Shown here one piece after another: positions 45,092 to 57,119 of a stretch of 64,000 nt of DNA. Where the stretch lies: the NCBI RefSeq assembly GCF_016097555.1, contig NC_054701.1, positions 30,746,707-30,810,706 of the forward strand. The letters run 5' to 3'. The position numbers and the translations under genes were made by a program. The first letter of the stretch is position 1. Each line of letters begins with the position of its first letter. The notes below the pieces were generated by a model, which had not been told where the DNA came from, ran no database searches, and saw nothing but the letters and a program-made list of their open reading frames with translations. The stretch comes from Gigantopelta aegis. Lineage: Eukaryota; Mollusca; Gastropoda; Neomphalida; Peltospiridae.

Positions 45092-45904
45092 AAGTGAGAC
45101 TCAAATCAAATGTCTTTCTGTCTGTCTGTCTCTCTGTCTTCCTCTCTGTCTGTGTGTCTATATATCTTTTTCTATGTCAAGCATTGCTGTCACAAAACCT
45201 GCTGATTCATTAGCTCAACTACTAATCGTGTATTCGTAACTGCGTTTATGAACGACTAAGAACCCGTTTTTGTCACACCGCTATATGCGAGGTAATATGA
45301 GATATGATAACGGGGACACGTCCACGAAAATATGCTCGACTCTTCGAACCGTTTAGGAACACGTTCCATGCACCAGACCAGTGATTACAATACACGGTAT
45401 AATTAGAACACACGATATAAGTACGTGTTACGCTATAATCCGTTTTCGTCAAAAGGGAATCGATAGAAATTTTAAAATAAAAAAATAAACTCTTTATTAA
45501 CTCCACTGCAAAAAGTAAAATCTTTCTAAAAAAAAAAATTTTTAATTCCAAATGGACTATTCACCCACCCACCCATATTATTTTTTGATTATTGGATTTT
45601 TTTGTCTTGTAATATTTACAAAGCCCCTTCGTTTTGTTCTGGTGGTGGTGGTGGATTTTTAAAATTTATTTATTTTGTTTATTTTTTTGTGAGTGTATTT
45701 TTTTATTTGTTTTGGTTTTGTTTCGTATTTTATTTTATTTTAAAAATGTATAAATGTCGAACTCTCCACATGTAATCGATCTGTTAACAATACCGATGTC
45801 ATAGCCGTCAGAAGCGGTAGATGGGGTGGGGTGGGGTGGGGGGGTTGTGTATCTTCCCCAACCACTAACATTATATCATGTGTTACCAAGGTGTATTACA
45901 AATA

Positions 45905-46015
45905 GGGGGCGGGACGTAGTGGCCTTACACCTACCCACGGAGTCGTTAAACTCGCTCTGAGTGGGACCCGGTACCGGGAGGCGAACCCAGCAGTACCTGC
46001 AATTTAACCACAAAA
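45905..46015. mobile_element. SINE chimera fragment
   Basis: GGGGGCGGGACGTAG (family 1 start) runs straight into GTGGCCTTACACCTACCCAC (family 2, minus strand). Confidence 0.5.
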
Positions 46016-46224
46016 GTGTGACTGTTTTAACAATGTTTTAAAAGTAATATCTGCTATGAGGACGCAACACACGAGATAATGAGCTTTTCCATTGTGCGTG
46101 CTTCATACTAGGAACTTAGTCATGTCAGGCAGATCGGCTCTTATTTAGTGAAACGCCGAGCTTAATCCTGCATTTCTACAGTAGTGGGTGACCTCCATCA
46201 CCAGAATTCAAGTACAAGGTCGCG

Positions 46225-46239
46225 GTGTGTGTGTGTGTA

Positions 46240-46314
<75 letters not shown>
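46225..46314. repeat. (GT)n(GA)n microsatellite upstream of gene 4
   Basis: 90 bp of dinucleotides about 360 bp before the start codon. Confidence 0.9.
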
Positions 46315-46318
<4 letters not shown>

Positions 46319-46521
46319 GTCGAGGTGACACAGACACAGACACAGGCACAGACACAGACTGACAGACAAACAGACAGACAAGAGAAATAATAAAAAAACA
46401 CACCGAAAAACAACAACAACCGAAAACAGATCAAATGATATTAACTAGCTGCACATAAACACTGGTTAAAAATGTATGAATACACCGAATGCTTGTACCT
46501 GACACCGCAAGGAACACACAC

Positions 46522-46529
46522 CATAAAAG
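46522..46529 (+). promoter_or_regulatory. Weak TATA-like box upstream of gene 4
   Basis: CATAAAAG lies about 140 bp before the ATG. It would give a 5'UTR of roughly 110 nt. A (GT)n(GA)n tract lies 200 bp further upstream. Confidence 0.25.
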
Positions 46530-46669
46530 AAACCATTGACCCTTTAATCTAGAGCACCACAGTCACGTTCTATCCCGAGGACGTAAACTGCTTAGTGTAA
46601 AAGAATCGTGTGACGAAACAGACGCATTGTTCAACATCAGCGGCAGGGAGTCGGAAATCAACATCCACA

Positions 46670-46691
46670 ATGGCGACGCTGGCTCTGCTAG
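46670..46691 (+). CDS. Gene 4 exon 1 (start of signal peptide)
   Basis: ATG in the context CCACAATGG, seven codons plus one base, then a GTTAGT donor. Joined to 50048 it gives a textbook signal peptide with the LGYVAS end also found in gene 3. Confidence 0.78.
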
Positions 46692-49600
46692 GTTAGTAAA
46701 TTATGTTAATTATCAATACGAAGTGAGTATTTATTAAAGGTGTGCTACACTGCAAATGGTGGTTTCTAAATTTTCGTCTTGTGTAATTTAGAAAACTATA
46801 GTGTAGATACGTGCTAGTTTGAATACATTCATCTCTACGCATTATTGACTTTGTTCAAACCTATGTGCATTGAGTCACTACACACAGTTAATGTAGACAT
46901 TGATTAGAAAGTAAACATCTGCATGACGTCCCGTGGATAGGAAATACACGTACATATAAGACATTAATGAATCGAACTGGAAACAGGAAAAAACCCTAAA
47001 CAAACAAAACAAACAAAGAAACAAAAACAAACAAAAACTCATCTCAATTATGAATACAAATGGCTTGTATGGGTTTGGGGTTGTGTTTCTGGGGGAATAA
47101 TTTATCTAATTCTAAACCAAAAAAAAAAAAAAAAAAAAAAAAAAATAATAATAATAATAATAAAATAAACAAATAAATAAAAATAAAATAAAATTCCCCC
47201 ACATTAACAATACAATCAAGTAAATCGTTAGATCCATAGTAAATACAGGGTTCTTCTTTAAATATACAAATGTATTTCTAAATCAGGAAATGTACTGCTT
47301 GAACGGGCATCTGAAAATAAAAAATGCGTGTATCCCCAAACGCATGTGCATGAAATTGTACATGACAGGTCAAGACTGATGAGCGAAATTTCTAGGGGGT
47401 CGGGTCATGTTTCACCCGGAGGTTATATATTTTTTTTTAAAGGCAAGGAGGTTCGAACCCTAAACGCCCCCTCTGCACACACACTTGAACCCATTTGTCG
47501 ATTACACAAAAACTAATTTAGGTACCCATTTCCTTTTTACGCAACCAGTTAAGTCCATGTAAATGATAAGATGCCCTTAATTTAAAGGGACATACCCTAG
47601 TTTTTAAACACAACAGCATATTTGTCATTATTAGAACCGTTTATGATCACTGAAATCAAACATTACTTATATTTTATTCTTTAGATTATCCATTTCCGTA
47701 GAACCGAAGTGTTTCTGGTCATCCTGGTGTTTGTAGTATCAAAAATTGCATTGTTCATATTTTACAAAACGCACGTGCGTCTCAGAAGTAGCGGTTTATT
47801 GATTCGAATTCTAGTCTATTTATAAGGATATTTTCTGTTTTAACGTCACAGACTTTTATTTCATTTTATTGTAACTTTATCCAAATGAATTACAGGTTTG
47901 TAAATGAACTAAACTTAGTGTCCATTTGTTTACAGGTTAAAACTAGCATCTGCGCCTTTAATGCGAGAACCAAAAATAGGTTGCACAAAAGTAGATTTGG
48001 TTTGCGAACGAAGCTTCTCACAATTTTCAGAGGCCTTGGCCTGCCAAAATCATGTTTTGATATATTATTCTAGGGAAAAAGTTACGTCGTATTTTTACAT
48101 GTCCATATGTTAGAAAAGCGTCATTGGTTTTTTTATACATTAAATGTCTTAATAATTGAATTGAATGTATTTTAAATAAGATATAATAGTTCTATCTTTC
48201 TCAACGAGTAAAACTAGCATCTGCGCCTTTAATGCAAGAACCAAAAATAGGTTGCACAAAAGTAACATTTAGGGACATTCCTGAGTTTGCTGCAATTTTT
48301 AAGATGTTATCGACTAATAGAGACTTTTTAACGATTGTAATTACATATCAAATATACTTTTCTGCATAAAATATTCGTGGCTGTATATTAAACGTGTTTC
48401 TGATCGTTCTAATATTTGTACTAGGTTAAATTTTATTTAGTTACATTGGAGCATTTGTTCTATGACTGCTCTAAAGTCTTTCTTTTATGGAAGGAAATTG
48501 AACGATGGATTCAGGACAAAGGTGAACATACACAACTCAATAAACAGACAGTCTTGTTTGGAATCATAAAGAGGGAAAAAAGCAAGATGTATTTATTAAT
48601 TGGCTCATTATCAATGTTAAATACTATATATAGATCTAAAATGCAGAAATATGGACCTAACATATATGTTTTTTAAAAATATTTTAAAAGATAAAATAGA
48701 AATTGAAAAATATATACTTCTCAAAAATGGTCAATTTCAAGAATTTGAGGAATATTGGGCACCTTGGTCCAGATACCTAGAAACAAGACATGGCAATACA
48801 ATGTTCTAGAGGTATTTCAATACAAATATGTTTTCTCTTTCGAAATGAAAGTATTTAATTCACGCTTTCTTTCCTTCTTCCTTCCTTACCTTCTCTTTTC
48901 TCCCTTTACCATTTCCTTCAAATCTTTCCTCTACCTCTATCTTCACTGTTAACCCCACATATTAGTGAATTCCATGTTTTCATGTATTCATGCTTATTAA
49001 TATTATTATATTGATTCTAATTACACTATATTATATATATAAATAATGTTCATATGTACTTATAACATGGATGTAAGGTAGTGAAATCAGGGCCCCCAAC
49101 CCTGACACTGCCATACTTGTGTGTCTGGGGTCAATAAAAAATAAAAAAAATAAAAAAATAAAAAAATGTTTTTTTTTAAATTTTGTTTCCTAAAATACAA
49201 TTGTTTTTCGTACGTACGAAATTATTTGAAGACAAAATCCAGTTTGGGCTTCTTACAAATATTAAGACTACCAGAAACACATTAAATATACAGACACTGA
49301 TACTCTAAATAGGAAAATATATTTAATATGTAAGTTTAATCGTAGAAATATTTTATTAGTCGGAAACATCTTACAATGCAGCAAACTCAGGAATGTCCCT
49401 TTAATATTGTATGATATTTTGTTTTATTAACTTCATTTAATGTGTTTTAATAACATATTTTTAAATCTATACTGTCTATACTTGAAAGTTGTTAATTATA
49501 GTGTATTTTATTTTGTGTTAAATTATTTAAATATTTTATTAATGTATTATATACCTGTCGATTATTTTTTAATATTCTCTCATAAATTTATTGTGAATGG

Positions 49601-52600
49601 CTCAGTGATATTGTAGATTTTATTGCATTTAGTGATGATGTATATTTTATAACTGAGGTGAGACTTTAATAAACAATTCATATGTCTATATTGTTTGTCT
49701 GTCTGTCTGGTTGTATACAGTAGAGTTGGTTTATAGTTTATACCAGCTCATTAGTTTGTCTATATTTCCTATGTCGATGACAGTGTTTGAGCTACTATAG
49801 TATGATACATTTGTCCACCTTACTTGTAAAATTATATTTGAAAAGTATTTTAAATTGAAGAGACCACACCCAGAGTATTTAAAATGTTAAAATAAAGAAG
49901 AAAAAACCCCAACTAAAGCCAAAAACATTTAAATTGAAAAATAACGCACTCACAACATCTAAGATTTTGTTGGTTTTCGTATTTTTAACAATGTATTTGT
50001 TGATTATCATTTATTTTTAACTATTTGCTTTTCTTTTTTATTTTCAGTAATATGTTTATTAGGCTACGTTGCATCCCAGGAAGGGCAAGCGCCTAAAGAC
50101 ATCCTCACGAACAACAATAACATGGGGTTTGGCATGGGAGGGATGATGGGTCAGATGTTCGGGGGAGACGAAGCCGCAACTCGTGAGCACGTTGAAGCGA
50201 TGAAGAAATTCCGCCAGAACATGATGGCGAGCTGGGGCAACCCCGAGGAGATGCAGAAACACCGAGAGCAGATGAAGAAACACATCAAGAAGATCCACGG
50301 GTCGCGAACTAGACACCATCATAAGTCGAAACAGAGGGGACCCGGCAACTACGGCATGATGGGGGGCCCCGGCATGATGTGGCGCAACGGCATGATGGGA
50401 GGCCCTGGCATGATGGGAGGCCCTGGCATGATGTGGCGTAACGGCATGATGGGAGGCCCTGGCATGATGAGAGGCCCTGGCATGATGTGGCGCAACGGCA
50501 TGATGGGAGGCCCCGGCATGACGGAACAACAGAGACGAGTGATGCAGCAGTATATGAACAACATGATGGGCTATCCCGCAAAGAACGGTCCAGGTAAAAT
50601 CATTTTAAACATAAAACTCAAGCAGAGGCAGGTAGGATGTTGTGCAGTATTAGATCTTTCTCCTGATTTGATCATGATCGCACGACCACATCTCCCCACC
50701 CCCACCCTATCACAAATCTTAATGGACACATCGTTCATGTTTTTGTTTCAACCAGTACTCCACAATCGGCATGTTAACGATGTGATAATGCGTACGGACT
50801 CCCATTTTTGTTGGAGGGCAGGTTGATTTTTCCCCCGAATCATACTAAAATGCCTTAATCTGGATAACAACATCTATTCATAGGGCCCATTCGAATTGCT
50901 ACCAAACACTATATATGGTGTTACAAGCTAATCACTACGCAGTTTCACATGGATTACAAATAATATTATGAGTAGAATGATGAAAACATCCAGACCAGCT
51001 CATTTGTCCGAACGTCTCCATCGTTTTTACCCGAATGCGACCTTCTGCTCCAACACGGGGAGGGGTGGACTAGTAATATCCTCGCTTGACCCGCCCTTCT
51101 CGTATGCTTTTACAGAAGAAAAAATGGAACTAATAAATTTAAATTATCATGAACCCCAATTAACTTAAACAAAAAAAGGAATCTGTGTGTTTGTGTAACG
51201 ACGCCAGCATCACAACACAAAGTTCAATTAGCAACTAGGAAGGAAGGAAGGAAAATGGTTTTTAACGACGCACTGAACACATTTTATTTACGGTTATATG
51301 GCGTCAGACATATGGTTAATGACCACACAGATATTGCGGCAGGAAACCCGCTGTCACTACTTCATGGGCTACTCTTTTCAATTAGCAGCAAAGGATCTTT
51401 TATATGCACCATCCCATAGACAGGATAGCACATACCACGGCCTTTGATGTACCAGTCGTGATGCACTGGCTGGAGCGAGAAATAGCGCAATGGGCCCACT
51501 GACGGGGATCGATCCCAAACCGACTGCGCGGGTATTGTACCACTGGGCTACGCCTCGCCCCCCCCCCCCCCCCCCCCCCCCCCTACCAAGGAGTCTTTTA
51601 CATGATCCTGTCTTTGGGATGGTACATATAAAAGATCCCTGGCTGCTCATCGAAAGCTGCTACATTTTTCCATTAGCAGCAAGGGATCTTTTATATACAC
51701 TTTCCCACAGGCAGATAGGACAGCACATACCACGGCTTTTGATATGCCAGTCGTAGAGTTCTAGGACGGGGGTTTGATCCTACAACAAGTACATACAACT
51801 CCGGCGAGCGCTCTACTGACTGAGCTAGAACCCACGCCTATGAGTTAGCTACGTTGTGTTTTACAATACATATATTGTATGACTATACTTTTTAAAGTTG
51901 CTTTATATGACTAAGTAGAACGCACCGCCGAGCACGACGATCTTATCAAAGGTACAAAAATACACCAACTACGTGCGTAGGCCTACAGGTACACGAAGTT
52001 CAGGGGCAAGTTCAGCCAGACATTAATCGCTAACGCTCGCAATACCGGTTTTTACGCTGCAAGGTAAACCGAATAACTACTTCGGGAACCAGTCAAAACA
52101 GTTTGCAAAAGTTTTAACGAAAAATGGTTGGCTGAACGCAGCTGGCCATGTTTCGTGAGGCGTTTGTAAAATGATGTCACTCAAGATGATGCATTAGTCA
52201 CAACAATACGTCAGGGCTCCGGGTAATGTGTCAGGCAAGATAATGCGTCAGTTAAACAACCAAAACAAAACTGTAAAAATGTAATTAACAAAAAAAAAAA
52301 AAAAAAAAAAAATCCATTATTGTATGGCTGACTGGCCGGCCGGCCGGCCGACTGGCTGGTTCGTGGCTGGCTGGCTGGCTGGCCGACTGGGTGGGAGTGG
52401 TTGGATAGCTAGATGGCTGGCTGAATGGAATGGGTGAATGGCCGGCCGAACAGAGTGTCTGTCTGTCTATCTGTAAATATGTAGGTCAGGTCATAGAGCT
52501 TAACGTGCACATTCAGAGCAAGCTGTTGTAGTACGCACCTGTCATGGACATAGGTGTTGACAGACACGGGCTCATTCGTCCAGGACAGGAAAGGGGTTGG

Positions 52601-53398
52601 GATGGGAGGGAGAAGGGACCACCCGCGTTGGCAAGTGCAAGAGATCACCAGCAGCCCGACCGTGGTGTATCTGTGGTGTTATTGAATTGTAAAGGTTCGG
52701 TAGGATTAAGTCCAAATATTAAAATTTGCGCAGTTTCTTGAGGTAATTTTTCATTGATTCATCGAAAGTAAAGTTGAGGAGCTATATGAGTAATTTTGAC
52801 TTAAGTTTGCCACAATATAGCTCTTATCTGTAAATATCCATATCGGTTGGCCCGAAAAAAAAGATAACCCAACTGAATATGGAATTTTAGAAAAGTATGG
52901 GGACTAACTTATATTTCACAAATGTAAAAAAAAAAAAAAAAAAAATGCTGTTTTTACTTACAATTTTGGATCTGTTGCTATTTTAACAATATTTGACCTA
53001 CATGGGCTACACTTTTCGATTAGCAGCAAGGGATCTTTTATATGCACCATCCCATAGACAGGATAGCACATACCACGGCCTTTGATGTACCAGTCGTGGT
53101 GCACTGGCTGGAGCGAGAAATAGCCCAATGGGCCCACCGACGGGGATCGATCCCAGATCGACCGCGCATCGAGCGAGCGCTTTACCACTGGACTACGTCC
53201 CGCCCCTATTGATAGATAAATGTATGGATGTGTGTGACTGCATTGATAAATGGACGGATGGATGGCATGGGTGAATGTAACGTTGTCTGAATTGATAGAT
53301 GGGTGGATGGGCGAGTGAATAAATGGAAGGTGTGTGTGTGTGTGTGTTTCTGTGTGTGTGTGTGTCTCTCTCTCTGTGTGTGTGTGTGTGTCTGTCTG

Positions 53399-53449
<51 letters not shown>

Positions 53450-53471
53450 CTGTGTGTGTGTGTGTCTGTGC

Positions 53472-53519
<48 letters not shown>

Positions 53520-53522
53520 ATG

Positions 53523-53598
<76 letters not shown>

Positions 53599-53908
53599 AA
53601 TGAATGGATGGATGAATGGATGGATGGATGAGTTAATGTATCTGTGGATGAATCGATGAGTATATGGATGAATGAATATGTTATTGGATGATGCATGGAA
53701 GGATGGTGGATGTAAGGGATGGAAGGATGGTGAATGGATGAACGGACGGAGGATGACTGGATAAATGGAGGGGTGGAATAACACTCATACTCAAATATTG
53801 TATTGTGTTATATATATGATACTAGTTTTTCTTTTTTTCGTTTCAGAATCAGTAACTCAGCAAGGCTCACCAGTGTTGAAGGATGTGAATAAAATGGTCG
53901 CCCCATAA
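46670..53908 (+). CDS. Gene 4: secreted Met/Gly-rich protein, 209 aa (3 coding exons)
   Basis: Not a family I recognise. Exons 46670-46691, 50048-50593 and 53847-53908 join in phase 1 at both introns (22 + 546 + 62 = 630 nt). The signal peptide MATLALL / [10 protein letters not shown] probably ends after Ser17. Residues 33-48 are Gly/Met-rich. Residues 53-92 are the module shared with gene 3: [12 protein letters not shown] at 72-73, HREQMKKH and IHG. A basic His/Lys stretch (RTRHHHKSK) follows. Residues 114-165 hold three near-exact 18-residue units ([18 protein letters not shown] type). Residues 166-209 contain [18 protein letters not shown] and a hydrophilic tail. I count 34 Met in about 192 mature residues (18%) and no Cys after the signal peptide. 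The many MM pairs recall copper-binding Met motifs, but nothing here proves binding. Confidence 0.82.
47581..47961. mobile_element. MITE family A, inverted orientation, in gene 4 intron 1
   Basis: TTTAAAGGGACATACCCTAG to GCATCTGCGCCTTTAA, with ACGCACGTGCGTCTCAG inside. Confidence 0.7.
48268..49404. mobile_element. MITE family B interrupted by a LINE tail
   Basis: Left half 48268-48438 (GGGACATTCCTGAGTTTGCT), right half 49176-49404 (GCAAACTCAGGAATGTCCCT); the sequence corresponds to the intact copy at 44166. Confidence 0.8.
48439..49175 (+). mobile_element. 5'-truncated LINE tail inserted in a MITE
   Basis: Encodes the C-terminal zinc-finger-like end of a LINE protein: [44 protein letters not shown], then one frame change and [18 protein letters not shown] before a stop. 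A CT-rich 3'UTR and GGTCAATAAAAAATAAAA tail follow. Flanked by TTAAATTTT(A/G)TTT (48426-48438 and 49176-49188). Confidence 0.8.
50048..50593 (+). CDS. Gene 4 exon 2 (module and Met/Gly repeats)
   Basis: Starts after TTATTTTCAG and ends CCA G before GTAAAA; a symmetric 1-1 phase exon of 182 codons. The 54-bp repeat units leave two minus-strand frames open. Confidence 0.87.
51239..51830. mobile_element. SINE cluster in gene 4 intron 2
   Basis: A complete minus-strand SINE with tail B (51239-51560, CTTTTAACGACGCACTGAAC-like tail to CACTGGGCTACGCCTC), a poly-C run, a short plus-strand core (51585-51650) and a minus-strand core and head (51650-51830). Confidence 0.75.
52004..52145. mobile_element. 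Inverted-repeat MITE F, copy 2
   Basis: AAGTTCAGCCAGACATTAAT at the left and GGTTGGCTGAACGCAGCTGG at the right. Confidence 0.5.
52322..52450. repeat. (GGCT/GGCC)n imperfect tetramer repeat
   Basis: GGCCGGCCGGCCG and GGCTGGCTGGCTGGC runs. Confidence 0.8.
52482..52700 (+). repeat. Dispersed repeat C
   Basis: GGTCAGGTCATAGAGCTTAA, CACATTCAGAGCAAGCTGTT; third copy. Confidence 0.6.
52998..53207 (-). mobile_element. SINE (family 1), core and head
   Basis: AGCAGCAAGGGATCTTTTAT to CACTGGACTACGTCCCGCCC on the minus strand; the tail is absent. Confidence 0.8.
53225..53780. repeat. (GGAT)n / (GT)n / (CT)n block
   Basis: Alternating GATGG runs, (GT)n and three long (CT)n runs (53328-53600) in gene 4 intron 2, ending 65 bp before exon 3. 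Confidence 0.9.
53847..53908 (+). CDS. Gene 4 exon 3 (C-terminus)
   Basis: Starts after TTTTTCGTTTCAG in phase 1, encodes [19 protein letters not shown] and stops at TAA. The intron before it contains SINEs and a 270-bp (GT)n/(CT)n block. Confidence 0.75.
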
Positions 53909-55512
53909 ATATAGCAGAACGTGCAGCCATTGACTGTTCACCGTCTGTAATTTAAAATATCTCACAGACAAGTCATTATTATTTTGTGACATATTACAAA
54001 ATAATAATAATAATAATAATAATAATCTTACATATTATTAACATTCCACTGTGGCCAGTCGATTCTACGCTCAGCCACAGACGAATCCTATAGTTACCAT
54101 TAAAAAAAACCCATCGCACTCTGGTGTGACATGAATAATACTAATAATTTTTTAAAACCACAAAAAACCCACCAGCTGATAATATGGCATGGTCTGAAAA
54201 AAAAAAGTGTGTTTTCGGGAACGTGCCTAAACATATGGTTTGATAGATAATTCTTTGTTTAATTACTGTTATATATATTTATATATACACACAGTCAAAC
54301 AAAAAACTAAATTCACCCCTACGGGTTCAGATAAAATGTTACATATGTACGCTTTTCAACTGCTTTAAAATCGAAAAACACAAACTAATACATCGAACAT
54401 AATTTTTAGGGTCGGCCTTTTTTTATTCTAGGTAGGGTCAGGTTCACGGAAACACACAATGCTTTACTTGTTTGTTGTTGTTATTTGTTTTGTTTGTTTG
54501 TCAATCGTATTTGTTTTCAGCTTTTAAACACACTGATTCAAGTCGTTATCATTGTAAACTAATTAACGTCGATATTAAATATACACATACTATTCACGTG
54601 TTTGTCCTTATATATCTGGTGGAATTTGCCAGCTTTTCATCACGTAATGAAATACAGGCACGGCGGAAGAAAGTAGACATTGTGAGTTGGGGCTAACAGA
54701 CCGAGGGCGCAAAGCAAAGTTTCTAGTGGGTTAGGGTGTATGCTCCCCGTAATCTTATGAAAACGAGATGTCCTGAAATACAATTTCCTGCATTCTACAA
54801 GTACAATTCAGCTCAGTCTTAAGATTTACAACCAATAATATTTTTTATTCAGATTTATGGTGTGTGTGTGTGTGTGTGTGGGGGGGGCAGCCCACCTGCT
54901 CCGCTGTGCCTGAAATGCGCTCCATCACACATGCTACTCCAAACGAATAGGAGCAAAACATTTACCATGCACTTTCTCACAGACAGGACAGTACATACCA
55001 GTCTTTGATTCGTGTGACACTGGTTGAGACAAGAAAAAGCGATCGATCTACAACTTTTCATACCTCAACGAATGTTACCTCTACCATCCAGAGAGCGTTC
55101 TATTTTTAAAATTTGGACTGGATAAGTACAAGCAACAATTTCCAAGGATATGCACGTTATTTCACACACACACACACACACACACACATGCCAATGGCGA
55201 ATCCAGCGTGAACTCAAGCAGGGAACAAAACAAGACTGTGAAGCTGGCGATGGAGAAGGGATTGGTGGGTTTTGGGGTGGGGTAGGCCTAGTAATTTTGT
55301 AACATTGTCATAACTGGCAGGGACGGTTGCAGAATATTTCAAGGTAGTGGGCGCAACGCTTAAAAGGGTCATCTACAGTATTGAAAAGTAAACTAACATT
55401 GTATTATCTGCATAGTAATCATCCACAGAAATATTAAGCTGAATACTGTAAATATGTTCTCCGCTAAAAACGAAGAAATGCATCATTTTCATCTGCCACA
55501 ACACTGGATTTT

Positions 55513-55543
<31 letters not shown>

Positions 55544-55730
55544 ACATTGCGAATTTCAGGATGGATGGGGTGGGTGAGGTGTGCCCCTCCAACACCCTCC
55601 TCTTGGATCCACATTAGCAGTCCTTCGGGAGCAGTTCTTATGTTTAACTTGATGCAAGAATTGAACTGAGCTGGATTAACCTGAATTAACATTTCTTGTA
55701 TAAAATACTGGCTAAACACCCAACCTCCTA
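53909..55730. other. Downstream of gene 4, nothing coding recognised
   Basis: Contains (AAT)n at 54001-54026, repeat E copy 2 (54735-54912), a worn minus-strand SINE (54967-55060), (CA)n at 55164-55188 and a T/G run at 55508-55542. Confidence 0.5.
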
Positions 55731-55743
55731 CTTCATCGGTCCT

Positions 55744-55892
55744 CGCATATAAAAGATCCCTTGCTACTAGTGGAAGAAATGTAGCGGGTTTCCTCTTTAT
55801 GACTGTCAAAATTACCAAATGTTTGGCATCCAGTAGCCGATGATTAATAAATCGATGTGCTCTAGTGGTATCGTTAAACAAAACAAATATTT
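55744..55892 (+). mobile_element. 5'-truncated SINE (family 1) with target duplication
   Basis: Starts inside the core (CGCATATAAAAGATCCCTTG) and has tail A; TTCATCGGTCCT at 55732-55743 and 55893-55904. Confidence 0.8.
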
Positions 55893-55904
55893 TTCATCGG
55901 TCCT

Positions 55905-57088
55905 TAAAAAAACACAACCAGTTAAACAAACAAACAATTAATCAATCACTTACCTCTATTGACAGATCCACCCAGATTTGCAGGGAATATTGGAACCGAA
56001 CAGCACAGTAGTTACATGTCGTCATTAGGTAGTATTAGATCCATGCACAAATGTTTTATATGTATAGCCATTTTAAATAAATATGATTATAAATGTCAAA
56101 CAGCGATCTTTTCGCACATTTCTGAATTTAAACTATATTCAGATGAATGTACGTAGTATCGCTTTGACATCAATAAGCATATTAATAAAACGTTAAAGCA
56201 TTGTTGACGTCACGTCAAAGGACTGTTGACGTTTTTATGATAACGGCTTCGGCAATTGCGAGATCAAATGTTGGCTCGTAGACGATTCCTACTTGTCTGG
56301 CCATAGATCTCTACCTGTTGCGACTTCTCAGTTGTTCCCTAAGACGGTGACAGTGTGTTGACGTAATTTACCTGTCTGTCTGTCGTAATGTCACGTGTAC
56401 AAGATACCGGTCTTCACGACATGATGCTGATTTCGGCATACCAGAACGAGGGCTATAATAAATGGTCACTTGGAAGCGTTGCCAGTTTGAGAAAGACCCT
56501 TTTTTAAAGGATGTCTAAGAACAGAAATACTAGTGTCTTTGAGATACTATTCATATCATTAAACAACTCGTAAGAGAACTGGTATCAAACTGTCATTCGT
56601 TTTTTTTCTCTATTCATGCTATGGTCAAAAATGTACCAGATCTATATCCATATTAACAGCAAAAATATTTAAATAAATTATAATTTTAATAATTTTCAAA
56701 AGGTTATACGTCCGAAAACACGTTAAAATGGCTGTAAAATCAGATTAGTCTCTTTAACGTAGACAGCGATACTTGTATATCACCTTCCAACTTCGTTTAG
56801 ATGTGACCAAAAACTAAGGCTTAATGACGTTTACACAGAACAAGACTAAGCAATCGCATCACAGTTAACTTATACAATTGTTTTTATCAATACCAGCAAG
56901 TGACTATGCAAATCAGATTTGCAGAAAAACTGGCAAAAGTCTTGTCTGTTACAAGTATATTATTTTTAAACATGTTTTTCAACTTCATTATGCCTAGGCT
57001 TATAATGTCATCCATACACTTTCAATACAACAAAAATATTTCGAAACTCTGTACACAATCTCCTTCCAAAAGGAATGAAAATGGATTT

Positions 57089-57119
<31 letters not shown>

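Noticed and set aside
50059-50581. Minus-strand His/Pro/Cys-rich frames over gene 4 exon 2
   Set aside because: Reverse translations of the 54-bp repeat; no support from splicing or start context.
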